A stretch of 64,000 nucleotides of DNA from Choricystis sp. odSpoLacu1 (lineage: Eukaryota; Chlorophyta; Trebouxiophyceae): NCBI GenBank assembly GCA_958009055.1, contig OY253653.1, positions 124,001 through 188,000 on the forward strand, in the 5' to 3' direction. The notes below the pieces were generated by a model. It ran no database searches and was not told the origin of the DNA. It saw only the letters and a program-made list of their open reading frames with translations. Below, piece by piece: positions 51,561-60,786 of this stretch (within the stretch, counting starts at the first letter, position 1; every line of letters begins with the position of its first letter). A program made the translations under genes and the position numbers.

Positions 51561-52894
51561 TCAGGCCGACACCACCGCCGCCCGCTTGGTGGGCGACAGC
51601 AGCGGCGGCGGCGTGCCCGGGGGCGACGCGGAGCGGGGGCGCTTGGTGGGAGGGGTGGCTGTGACGACAGCGCGCGGCGCGGTGGCGCCAGCGGCAGCGG
51701 CAGCAGCAGCAGCCACCAACCCATTGTTGCCGGAGTCCGAGGCACCAGCCGCCGGCTTGCAGACGACGGGGACCAGCGGAGGGCGTGAGGCAACCACTGC
51801 GCGACGGCGCGAGTCCGCCGCCACCGCCGCACCAAACAGCGACGGGTGCGCATCCGCGGCCGCCGCCAGGGCGGCGGCGCCCGGGCAGGCAGCCTGTACC
51901 ACATCCCGCACATCGGCCGCAGCGGCCGCAGCCGTGAGTAAAGGCAGCAGGGCGGTCAACGCCCGGTCGTCCGCGCCGAGACCATTGCGCCCGCCGCGCC
52001 ACGACGAAATCGGCACCGCGTTCGCCACGTGGTACGCGTACGCGGTGGGCGAGTTGTCCAGGATGAGGGACTTGGCCAGGGGGCGCCCCAGGCGGGCCAG
52101 ATCCTTGATGATGAAGACGGAGGAGGCGGGGCGGCCGGTGATGGTGGCAGTCGCCGCCTTGCCACTCTTCACACGCACCCGAGTGCACGCGTCCCGGTAC
52201 CTCACCCCGGCGAAGAAGCGACCTTCCGGGTCCAGGGCTGCGACGACGGGGGCGGCGTAGGCGCGCGCGCCGGCGGTGAAGACAACGACGTCGAACATTT
52301 TTGAGACGGCCGCCAAAAACGCGTCCACCCCCGGCCGCTTGAAGAAGGCTGTGCGGGCGCCGGGCAGGGCGCCGGGCACCATGGTGGCGCCAGGGGGTGG
52401 GCCGACTGCGGAGGCAGGGAGAGCAATCGCGTGGACGAGAGTGTGGTCGAGGTCGATGGCCAGCACTGGGCGGGGGGAAGGGGGCAGGGGGGCGGTGCAG
52501 GCGGGGGCAGGGCAGGAGGGGAGGGGGGGGAGGCGGGCCAGGAAGTTGAGGTAGGAGGCGGTGTGTTCGGCCTGGGTGTGGAGGGGTTGGGAGGGTGGGA
52601 AAACGCGCGCGTCGAACCAGCCAAGCCAATCGCGGAGCGCGGCGCGCCCTCTCTCCGCCCCGCACTCCGCTCACACGCACCTGCAGCCTCGTCGCCGCAG
52701 TGACGGCGCACTGAGGCTCGCCTTGCGCCGTCGTGTCGCTGCAGCTGGGGCGGGGCTGGAGGGGGGGGAAAGGGGGGCGGGACGGTGTGATGGTCGGATG
52801 GGCAGGCGGGTCAGATGAAAAAGCACGCTCTCTCGCGGCCTCGCGCAGCGCCTCAGCCTCGCGCTTCCTACCCCCAGTCGAGCCAAGTTGTCAT
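51561..52894 (-). CDS. FCP1/CPL-type RNA polymerase II CTD phosphatase-like protein
   Basis: Exons 52894-52872, 52744-52681 and 52571-51561, giving 365 residues. The short N-terminus (MTTWLDWG) leads into CSDTTAQGEPQCAV (family C.H......C..CG) and TRLQAEHTASYLNFLARLP. The HAD phosphatase domain begins VLAIDLDHTLVHAIAL (DLDHT: nucleophile Asp and acid Asp-x-Asp motif), then FFKRPGVDAFLAAVSKMFDV, VVFTAGARAYAAPVVAALDP, FFAGVRYRDACTRVRVKSGK, FIIKDLARLGRPLAKSLILD and NSPTAYAYHVANAVPIS. The C-terminus is Ala-rich and ends in TKRPRSASPPGTPPPLLSP, possibly a nuclear signal. No BRCT domain is present, so it resembles short plant CPL3/CPL4-like or SCP enzymes. It is divergent from the gene at 53415. 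Confidence 0.88.
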
Positions 52895-53414
52895 GTCCGG
52901 CGCGTGCAGCGGGGGAGCGGCGCGAAACAGGCAGGCCCCGCTCCCAAAACGAGGGTGCGAGTAGCTAGCCCTCGGCGCTTTTCGATTCGCGCTCGCGCGC
53001 GCGCGCGGCGCGCCGCGCCACGCCCGTCGCTTATCAGCTCCCTCCTGCGCCTCACACGGTCAAGTCGAGCCGACCCACAACCGTCGCGGCGGGCGGCGAG
53101 GGTGCCGGAGGGCGGGGAGCGGGGGACGGGACCCGGGCGCACGCTCGAAAAACGAAACGGCTACGCGAATGGGGCGGCAAAGCGCCGCGCTGGCACCGCC
53201 AGCGCCCCTTTCCCCCCCTCTCACCTCTTCACTCGGCCTGGGAGACGGCGTCATGGCCGTGGTGGCCGCAACAGGGGGTGATGCGGTCATTTTGCGGGGG
53301 TAGAGAGGGCGGTGGGGCGCGAAACCGAAAACAAACGCCGAAAACAAACAAACACAAAGGTTGTGTTTCGAGCCAGACCGGTCAGAGACAAAAAACTCGA
53401 CCCTCGCTCTTCGC
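52895..53414. promoter_or_regulatory. Divergent intergenic region CTD phosphatase / TPR-like gene
   Basis: 520 bp between divergent start codons. It contains a GC-alternating stretch (52991-53008) and an A-rich patch (53325-53360). No coding exon is supported. Promoter function is inferred from position. Confidence 0.4.
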
Positions 53415-54173
53415 ATGCTCACCCGCCCTTCCCCTCGGCGGCCGCCGCCGCGCGCCCCCGCGCCCGGCGGCGCTCGTCTGCACACACCACACGCTCGCCG
53501 GGGCCCAGCCCCACCCCGCGCCGAGCCGCCCAAACCGACGCCGGTGTGTGGGTTGCGTTTTTCGGGCAACCCGACCCACCCTCCCAGCCTGAGACAGAGC
53601 CAAACCAACGACACCACTTTACAACCCACACAGGCCGCCAACCTTTTAACCTCCGCCTCGGACGAACTCGCCGCCGGCAACCGCGCCACCGCACTCCGCC
53701 TCTTCGAACAAGCCGCGCGCGCCGCCTCCTCCCGCCCGGAAGCCGCCGCCGCCGCCTGGGGCGCGGCCGTCGTCCACACTTCATTCGGTGACATCGAGCC
53801 CGCCCAAGCCCAGCTGCGGGCTGCGTCGGATGCAGGGCTGGACCTGGCCGCCGCGCTAGCCGGCACCGACTCCACGCCCGGCGTCATCCCGTTTCGGGGC
53901 GCCCCCCAGATCACGACCCAGTTGAAGCGGTTTGCGGCCGACCTGGCGCGCGCCAAGAAGGCGGCGGCGGCGGCACCGCCGCCGAGTGTGCCGCCGCCAA
54001 GTACGTCAGCGGCGTCGCCCGTGCCCGCGGATCTGAGTGCTGGGATCGATGGCAGTGTGCCCGCCATCATCAAGCGGGTGGTGTTGTTGTTGCTGGCTCT
54101 GGTGGGGCTGGGAGTGGGGCTGTGGGCGTACGGGTTGAAATATCTGGAGCTGGGCGCGATCGGCGGGTTTTGA
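53415..54173 (+). CDS. Plastid TPR-like protein with C-terminal membrane helix
   Basis: Exons 53415-53543 and 53634-54173, giving 222 residues. The transit-like N-terminus (MLTRPSPRRPPPRAPAPGGA) is followed, after the splice PKPTP|AANLLTSASDELA, by helical hairpins: LLTSASDELAAGNRATALRL, FEQAARAASSRPEAAAAAWG and HTSFGDIEPAQAQLRAASDA, which read as TPR-like repeats. Then LDLAAALAGTDSTPGVIPFR and QITTQLKRFAADLARAKKAA precede a Pro/Ser-rich spacer and a single membrane helix (IIKRVVLLLLALVGLGVGLW). This architecture suggests a tail-anchored thylakoid or envelope protein that binds partners through its repeats. I do not recognise a named orthologue. Confidence 0.65.
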   Translation: MLTRPSPRRPPPRAPAPGGARLHTPHARRGPAPPRAEPPKPTPVCGLRFSGNPTHPPSLRQSQTNDTTLQPTQAANLLTSASDELAAGNRATALRLFEQAARAASSRPEAAAAAWGAAVVHTSFGDIEPAQAQLRAASDAGLDLAAALAGTDSTPGVIPFRGAPQITTQLKRFAADLARAKKAAAAAPPPSVPPPSTSAASPVPADLSAGIDGSVPAIIKRVVLLLLALVGLGVGLWAYGLKYLELGAIGGF

Positions 54174-54368
54174 GTTGAAAGTTTTTTTTTTGTTCCAACC
54201 GGATTCTGAAAGCACAAAAAAAGACTTGCCCACAAACAGTTTGTGGACGCGACATGGGGTTGCTCTTACAGAAAACAACGCGAGAGATATATTTGGGGGC
54301 CCGCGAAACACAGTGTCGGGGAGGAAAAAAGAAAGAAAAAAACAATTAACCACCTCAAACCCCCCTCT

Positions 54369-56585
54369 TCACACGCCATCATCACTCTGGCTCGCCTTGT
54401 GGCTCGGCCGCCGCACAGCGCCACCACTCGCCTTGTGGGCCACCGTCCTGCCCGCCGTGGCGGCCGCCTTGTGGCCCGAGTAGCGGCGCCACAGCCAGTG
54501 CCGCCCCCAGCACACTTCATCAATTTCTTCCACGTGCACACCCCGTGTTTCTGGAAGAAGTGCCGCCACAAACAGAGTGGACAGCACCACCGCAAACGCG
54601 CCAGACACATACACCCACTGCCGCATGGCGCACATGGAGGCCAGGAAGAATTGGGTGGTTAAAAACACCGTCAAAAAGTTGGCAGCCGTCGCGGCGGCCT
54701 GGCCGGCCGCGCGCAGGTCCAACGGGAAGACTTCTGACGGGACGAGCCAGCCGCAGGGCCCCCAGGAGAGGGCGAAAGCGGCGACGAATGAACACATCAA
54801 AGCCAACGCCGCGCGTGCTGCGCCGGGCGACATCGCCGCCCCCGCCACCATGTTTTTCCCGAGGACGCTTGCGAGCGCGAGTTCGGTGGCCACCATGACC
54901 AAGCCGCCCGTGATCATCAGGGGGCGCCGCCCCACGCGATCGACAGCGACGGCGGCCAGCAATGTAGGCGCAAACAGAGCGACACCGACCGCGACCGCGG
55001 CCAGCAGGGAGGCACTCGACCCCGCGCCGAGCGACGCAAATATGGGCGCGGCGTAGAAGAGGATAGCGTTAATGCCCGACGTCTGGGAGCCGATGGCGAC
55101 GCCGATGGCGACGATGAGTTCGGGTCTCTGTGTGTTTTTTGGGAGGGGGTTGTGTTGAAATTGGGTCAGTGTGCGTGGTTTGGGCATCGAAAACACTCCC
55201 TGGTGGCGGGCGGGGCCAGGGGTGGGGCCGCCCAAGCAGGCGGGGGGGCGGCGGCGGTGGTGGTGGGTGGCAAAAGGCGGGGGCGCGTGCGGTCGCCGGC
55301 ACCACCCAACCGCGCTACCCTCTCTTTCTCCCCCCAACACTCTCACCGCACGCCTCGCCCCCAGCGCTCTCCACTGCGCCCACCCGGCCGTCGCTCCAGG
55401 CGCCGCGTGCGCCGCCTCCACCGCCGCCCACTCGCGCGACACGTCGACGTCAGCGCCCCGCAGGCGCTGCAGGGCGGCGCGCCCGGCAGTGCTCTCGCCG
55501 CGCGCGGCCAGGGAGGAGGGCGAGTCGTCGAGTGCCAGCGCGCCCAGCGCCAAGATGGCGGCGGGCACGGCTGCAATGCCGACACTGACCCGCCACAAGT
55601 GTTTGCCAGGCAGCAGCCAAAAGTTGACGAGCTGGGCGGCCAGGATGGAGCCCGACGTGGCCAGCTGGAACGCGATGTTGATGGCGCCGCGCGCGTTCGT
55701 CGGCGCGATCTCGGACAGGTAGACCGGCACGGCGCAGTTGGCCAGGCCGGTGCCGACCCCGATCAGGGTGCGGCCCAGGATCAGCATGGAGATGTGGGCC
55801 GCGCCCGCCGTCAGCAGGATGCCGACCAAAAAGGCCAGGCCGGCCGCGACCATGGTGACCCTGCGGCCAGCCGACCGCGCGATCGACCCCGCGCAGAGAG
55901 TGGCGATGGCGGCCGCCAAAAACGCGGACGACGTGAACAGCGTCAGCGTGTGGTCGTCGTACCTGCACCACGACGCGGGGGCGGACTCGGCGGCGGTGAC
56001 GGTGTCGGCGATGGACGGGAAGAAGCGCTGAGAGGGTTGATGTGTGTGTTGATGTGGTGTGGTGTGGGTGGCCCAAACTGCCCACCTTTTCGGTCCACGG
56101 CGGGTGAGGCAGTGGCATTGGGTTGTGCGTGTCGTGTGTGTTGTTTGGTTGGGGTGGAGTATGCGGTGGTGGTCGCCAACCGCCACTCGACGTCGGGGGG
56201 AAGCGACGTCGGGGGGAAGCGACGTCGGGCGAAATTGTTCCTCCTCGGCGAAATTGAACGGCGTTCTCTCCCTCCCTCCCTCCCTCTCTCTCTCATCTCT
56301 CTCTGGAGAGTGTGGTGGTGGTTGCCAATCGCCACTGTTCCGACGTCGGGGGGAAGCGACGTCGGCGAATGTCAATTCGTGGTCGACGAAATTGAACGGC
56401 GTTCTCTCCTCTCTCCCTCTCACCTGCAAAAACTGTTCGTCCATCGTCACGCCGCCTGTCACACCAAGGTCGAACCCAAACAAAATGCCTCCCGACGCGG
56501 CCGTCAGCGCGGCCGCCACGACGCGCGGCGTGACGCGGCCCTCGCCCACGGCGCCGGTGTGGGCGGGGACGGCGCCGATGGGCAT
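54369..56585 (-). CDS. Hexose/H+ symporter (STP/HUP-type, MFS sugar transporter)
   Basis: Exons 56585-56424, 56027-55347 and 55127-54369, giving 533 residues and twelve helices. Family marks are GGILFGFDLGVTGGVTMDEQ|FLQ, RFFPSIADTV with a conserved extracellular Cys (SWCRYDDHTLTLFTSSAFLA), ARSAGRRVTMVAAG, RTLIGVGTGLANCAVPVYLS, EIAPTNARGAINIAFQLATS, the QTSGINAILFYAAPIFASLG region (family QQLTGIN...FYAP, with the first Gln pair altered to GSQT), DRVGRRPLMITGG, LSWGPCGWLVPSEVFPLDLR and PETRGVHVEEID. It should import glucose-like sugars with protons at the plasma membrane, as in Chlorella HUP1. All splice phases agree. Intron 1 contains a tandem duplication described separately. Confidence 0.95.
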   Translation of the reverse strand: MPIGAVPAHTGAVGEGRVTPRVVAAALTAASGGILFGFDLGVTGGVTMDEQFLQVRGREERTPFNFVDHELTFADVASPRRRNSGDWQPPPHSPERDEREREGGRERTPFNFAEEEQFRPTSLPPDVASPRRRVAVGDHHRILHPNQTTHTTRTTQCHCLTRRGPKRWAVWATHTTPHQHTHQPSQRFFPSIADTVTAAESAPASWCRYDDHTLTLFTSSAFLAAAIATLCAGSIARSAGRRVTMVAAGLAFLVGILLTAGAAHISMLILGRTLIGVGTGLANCAVPVYLSEIAPTNARGAINIAFQLATSGSILAAQLVNFWLLPGKHLWRVSVGIAAVPAAILALGALALDDSPSSLAARGESTAGRAALQRLRGADVDVSREWAAVEAAHAAPGATAGWAQWRALGARRAVRVLGGEREGSAVGWCRRPHAPPPFATHHHRRRPPACLGGPTPGPARHQGVFSMPKPRTLTQFQHNPLPKNTQRPELIVAIGVAIGSQTSGINAILFYAAPIFASLGAGSSASLLAAVAVGVALFAPTLLAAVAVDRVGRRPLMITGGLVMVATELALASVLGKNMVAGAAMSPGAARAALALMCSFVAAFALSWGPCGWLVPSEVFPLDLRAAGQAAATAANFLTVFLTTQFFLASMCAMRQWVYVSGAFAVVLSTLFVAALLPETRGVHVEEIDEVCWGRHWLWRRYSGHKAAATAGRTVAHKASGGAVRRPSHKASQSDDGV
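56156..56425 (-). repeat. Tandem duplication inside intron 1 of the hexose symporter gene
   Basis: Two neighbouring copies (about 56156-56304 and 56305-56425) share GGTGGTGGT.GCCAA.CGCCAC, GACGTCGGGGGGAAGC (three copies in total), CGACGTCGG.GAA and GAAATTGAACGGCGTTCTCTC plus a CT-rich tail. The copies differ by small indels. The block lies wholly inside the intron, next to the donor. Confidence 0.85.
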
Positions 56586-56592
56586 GGTGGGG

Positions 56593-56632
56593 GAGTGTGT
56601 GTGTGTGTGTGTGTGTGCGTGCGTGTGTGTGG
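56593..56632 (+). repeat. (GT)n microsatellite upstream of the hexose symporter start
   Basis: A GT tract with GC interruptions immediately upstream (on the coding strand) of the symporter ATG, so it lies in its 5' leader or promoter. Confidence 0.85.
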
Positions 56633-56825
56633 GAGAGGGCAGAGGTCGCGAGTGCTGTCGCAGAGCGCGCGGTGGAGGCTTCCCTAGTAACGTTGTGTGC
56701 TCTCCTTTGTTCTCGCTCCCTTTTTTGGACGGTGCAACCCTCACAAAAGCACGCCACACAGCTACACAAAACACAAGCACACAGTTTTCAGCTTTATATC
56801 TCACGGGACAAAAAAACAACTGTCT

Positions 56826-57671
56826 TCACCCCAAGTACGTCAGCCACTCTGCCTTGTCAAAGTGGCACGGTGCTTTGGGCTTGGTGCGCGGCGGGCGGGG
56901 GCCGCCCAGCAGAGGCGCCGCCCGTGCTGCGACGCGGCGCGCGGCGCGCGGGGCCAGCGCTAACAAGCCGCCTGCCGGCACGGCCGTTATTTTGGAGGCC
57001 ACGCTGCGCACGCCGCGGGCGAGGGCGCGGCGGGAGGGGGGGGCCGCGCCCACCAACAACAACCATAGTGCAGCCCCCCGCCGGTCGGACAGGGCGGCCT
57101 CCAGCAACGCGGCGCGTGATGTGGCGGCGTCTGCCGCCCTTCGAGCGGCCGCCGCGTCGTGCTCCGCCGCGTCACGGGCCGCCGCGTCGGCCGCGCGCGC
57201 GGCGCACGCGAGGGCGAGAGCGCGCTGCAGGCGGGCTGCCGCCGCGCGTGCCGCCGCTGTCGACGACAGTGTCCCCACGTCCAGCGCCAAAGCCGCCCGC
57301 ACCCGGGTCTCGGCGTCCAGAGCGGCGTCGACGAGGGGGGTGAGCGTGAGCGTGGTGGTGGCGGGAGCGTGCGGGGAGGGCGGCGGTTGGTCCGCCGTTG
57401 AGCTCGCTGCCGCGTCCAGAGCCGCGCGTGGGGCCAGGGGAGGGCGCAGAGCATCTGCCGCGGGGGGAGGGGCGGCGGCGGGCGGCGCGCGTTTGGGCGC
57501 AATTGGGGGCGCGTCGTTTTCGCACGCACGCGCGGCGGGGCGCGCGCCCTTTCTGCGGCCCGCCATGCTGCTGTCGCTGCGGAGAGGGAGCCTCACGTGC
57601 TGGGTGCGTGCGAGTGGGGAGGCGGCGGGGGCGAAAAAGGGCGCAAACACTTTGCCGCTGAAAGAGTCCAA
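56826..57671 (-). CDS. Hypothetical Ala-rich helical protein
   Basis: Single exon, 281 residues from ATG 57671; an internal Met at 57566 (MAGRRKGARPAARA) is an alternative start. The first part is Arg/Pro/Ala-rich. The middle is a long Ala-rich helix with heptad-like spacing (VDAALDAETRVRAALALDVG; ARLQRALALACAARAADAAA; EHDAAAARRAADAATSRAAL), likely a coiled coil. The end is more complex: DRRGAALWLLLVGAAPPSRR, GVRSVASKITAVPAGGLLAL and CHFDKAEWLTYLG at the very C-terminus. No family recognised. The frame is intact over 840 bp. It is close to and divergent from the F-box gene. Confidence 0.5.
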   Translation of the reverse strand: MDSFSGKVFAPFFAPAASPLARTQHVRLPLRSDSSMAGRRKGARPAARACENDAPPIAPKRAPPAAAPPPAADALRPPLAPRAALDAAASSTADQPPPSPHAPATTTLTLTPLVDAALDAETRVRAALALDVGTLSSTAAARAAAARLQRALALACAARAADAAARDAAEHDAAAARRAADAATSRAALLEAALSDRRGAALWLLLVGAAPPSRRALARGVRSVASKITAVPAGGLLALAPRAARRVAARAAPLLGGPRPPRTKPKAPCHFDKAEWLTYLG

Positions 57672-57822
57672 GATGGTTTGACGAAAAACGCCGGCGTTGC
57701 TTCGTCACTCTCCTTTTTCGACATAGTCACACGCACCGCCGCGAGACTATCTCCCTCGTTCGGGGATCCACCCTCTGAGCACGTCCCTCGTCACGCACAC
57801 CTCTCCCCCCTCGCCAACCGCC

Positions 57823-59958
57823 ATGGCCCCCGGCCGGCGGGCAACGCGGCGGAGGTCCTTCCGCGGGGGGACGCCCCCTGCAGCGCCTCCTCCCCCCAAC
57901 GTGGTGCTGGACGACTTGCCGGACGAGTTGTTGCTCAAGGTGAATTGGTTGGAGGGTGTTGTGGCGGGTGGAGGAGGCTGCAGCGGCGGGGTGGGGTGGC
58001 GCGCCCAATGTCTGGTCGTCGTTGCTAGTCCGGCAGCGTGTGTGTTGCTGCGCCGCTCGCTCCCAGCAGCTACGCCTGCCCCCACCTCGCTCGACACAGT
58101 GTTGGAGTTGCTCCGCATAGTTGGAGGCGGGTCTGAGGGCGCGTGCGACGGGTGGGCGGGCTGGACGAAACACGTCTGACGATGGCGCCCCAGCAGCGGA
58201 CCCTCTTGTTTGCAGTCCCCTCCCCCCGCCTCCGCCCTCTTCCCCCGCTAAACACGCGCACCCCACCCCGCTGAACACGCGCACCACACTCCCGCTAAAT
58301 ACGTGCACCACATTCCCCACACACCACCCTATAGATATTCGAAGACCTCAGTTCACTCGGCCCGGTGCTCCCCGCTCACGACGCCGCGGCCGCGTCCTTC
58401 GGACTGTTCCCTTTTCGTACGTTAGATTGCCCAGGTGACCCTCACCCTGGCCTGCGTGCGTACCCGTTCTTGGGACAGGTGAGAATGGGAGATTTGGGGG
58501 CAAATTGAGCTAGGGGGACCATAGCCAAACCGCCACGCGCAGAGTCCGGCGCCCGCCCGCCCATCACCCTGCGTTCCCGCGCCTCGAGGCGCGCCGCAAT
58601 CAGCTCTCTGCACCCTGAGTAAGCAGGCAAAGAAAGCAGCACCAACCGCCACCCAAAAACTTTCCCTCAGGTGAGCACCAGGTGGCGTCGCATCCTGGAC
58701 GCGCCTGAGTCTCACACCACCCTGTGGCGTGAGGTTGTGGTCGACTTTGGCCACGAGCTCATCACCGCCGTCCACACCCCGGTGCGCTGGTCGGACAGGC
58801 GCCCCTCGGACGACGAGTTTCGGGAGGCGTTTAGTGCGACGCGCCTGTCCGCCGCCCGTATCCTGGCTTTCGTCGCGTCCCGTGCGCGCCACGTCCACCG
58901 CGTCGTGCTGGCAAACTCTGAAGGCTACTGGTCGGATGATGGAGACTTCGTCAACCTAGCGCACAAGCACAATTTCTCGCTTGGCCACCTCGGCCTCCTC
59001 CTTGGCCTCGTCGCCCCCACCCTGACCGACCTCGTCATCGCCCACTGCAATGACCTTCTCGGTGGCGGCGGCGGCGCCCTGGCGACGATTGCCTGCGGCG
59101 CCCCCCGCCTCAAAGTCCTGCGCATCGAGGAAGTCCACTGCCGCCTCGACGCCGCCGCCCTGGCCGAACTGGCGGTGCTCACCGACCTCGAAGAACTGTC
59201 CATCACCGCAGAAGAGACGATGGGCGCGTGGGCGGTGGGCATAGATGCGGTGCCCGAGGCGTGGGCAGCGCTGACAAAATTGAAGCGCGTCGAGCTGCGC
59301 GGCCACACCGCGTTGGCGTCTCTGCCTGGTTGGTTGGCCGACCTCCCCGCCCTCGAACACCTGGACATCGCGGGCTGTGTCACCGCCGACGTATCCGTCG
59401 TCTCGCGCTGCACCCGGCTGCGCGTGCTGTCACTGCAGTCGGCGCGGTTGGCCGACGGCGCGCCGCTCGACGGCGACGATGGGCTCGATGTTGAGGCGGC
59501 AGCACACCAGGACATGGCTGTGGATGGTGCCGGTGACGCGGCCGTGGGCGCACCAGGCGACGAGGACGGGGCGCCGCCTGCCGCCGACGCCCCCCCCCCC
59601 ATCTCCTCCCCCCGGCGCTCGCCGCCTGCCGGACCTCTCCGCCCTCACCCGCCTCGAATCCATCAACCTGGCCGACAACGCGCTCACACGTGTCCCCCCC
59701 GTCCTGGCGCGCCTCCCTGCCTTGCGCCACGTCGACCTGTCGTCCAACGGCGGCCTGCGCGTGCCGTCGGGTGCGCCGCTGGCGGCGTTGCACGCCCTGC
59801 CTGCCTTAACCGCCGTCGACCTGCGCGGCGTGCACGCGGACGCGGGGCTGGGCTACTGGTCGGACGCAAAGTGCGCCACCATGCGCCACGTCAGCGCGTT
59901 TGCGAAAGCGGCGCGCCGGCGCGCGCGCCCGGCCAAGGTGTTGTTTGATGTGGACTGA
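57823..59958 (+). CDS. F-box / leucine-rich repeat protein
   Basis: Exons 57823-57939, 58335-58478 and 58671-59958. The F-box is spliced from three exons: VLDDLPDELLLK|IFEDLSSLGPVLPA, then VSTRWRRILDAPESHTTLWR (family LP.E.L..I...L......V...W..L). LRRs follow: APTLTDLVIAHCNDLLGGGG, APRLKVLRIEEVHCRLDAAA, LTDLEELSITAEETMG, LTKLKRVELRGHTALASLPG, LPALEHLDIAGCVTADVSVV and, in the last part, LTRLESINLADNALTRVPPV and LPALRHVDLSSNGGLRVPSG. It should be a substrate adaptor of an SCF ubiquitin ligase. The last LRRs are one base out of frame, the switch being at an eleven-C run (59590-59600). The first intron carries a short tandem repeat. Confidence 0.82.
58244..58314 (+). repeat. Three imperfect 23-24-bp tandem repeats in F-box gene intron
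   Basis: Unit CCCGCTAAACACGCGCACC plus CCAC is repeated at 58244-58266, 58267-58290 and 58291-58314 with a few substitutions. It lies about 20 bp before the acceptor of intron 1. Confidence 0.85.
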
Positions 59959-60162
59959 AGTGGTGTGTGCCTTGCCTTCTTTTTTCCCTTTCGCAACAAC
60001 AATCATTGCTCACAGCAGCATCACCATGCTTTTTCATTTTCGCGCTTGCACCCCCCCCCCCCCGCCGCCGCCGTTTCCCCCGCTCGGCACGCCCCCCCCC
60101 CAGAATCATTTGTAAAACTCGCTGCACTTTTCTCGTCACCACGCGACAAAAAGAACCCCCCA

Positions 60163-60657
60163 TCACTGCTCCTCGCCACGCGTGCGCTTGATGGCGGCGG
60201 CGGCTGTGAGTTGGGGAGGGAGCGAGTGAGCGATTTTCGATCGCCTCTCTCCACCCACCTCGTGTCCTCTCTCCTGCCTCCACACTCACCTTGGACCGGC
60301 ACCATGTGCGCCACCACGCCGCCCGACGTGACCTGTGGTGGTGGCGTGGGGGTGGAGTCGGCTGGGGTGGGTTCTCACACCCAGCAAGGCCCCCCCCCCC
60401 CCCCCCCCCCCTCCCTCCCACTTCCCCCCACTCACCACGCCCACCACCTTCCACCCCGTCCGCAGCCCCGCCGCTGCAAGCGCCACCTCGCCCTCGCTGA
60501 CGCTCAACCGAGCCACCGCCGCAGCCAGCGCGGCCGCGGGCGGCGGCGTGACCGCGCGGCCGTGCGCAGTGGCCCAAGCACTGGCTGGAGGGGGGGGACG
60601 CGCCTCGGACGGCGGGGCCGCGATGGCGGCGGTGTGTGTGGGGCGAGTGCGCTTCAT
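60163..60657 (-). CDS. Small hypothetical protein
   Basis: Three exons, 60657-60436, 60332-60290 and 60203-60163, giving 101 residues, with all phases consistent and good GTGAGT donors. It starts MKRTRPTHTAAIAAPPSEAR, has a helical-looking core (AALAAAVARLSVSEGEVALA; AGLRTGWKVVGVV), continues VTSGGVVAHMVPVQ, and ends AAAIKRTRGEEQ. The basic KRTR element occurs at both ends and could be a nuclear signal. I do not recognise a family. Splicing consistency over three exons argues it is real. It is divergent from SCAMP, 129 bp between start codons. Confidence 0.6.
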
Positions 60658-60786
60658 GGTGGTGGTGGTGGTGTGTGGGTGCGTTTTCTGTGGGCGCCAG
60701 CGTGGGTTTGAAGCGAAACCGAAGACACCCCAAAAAACACTTCTCCGAAAACAACGGCCCCCCGCGCCTCACACACTCCCTCCGCC

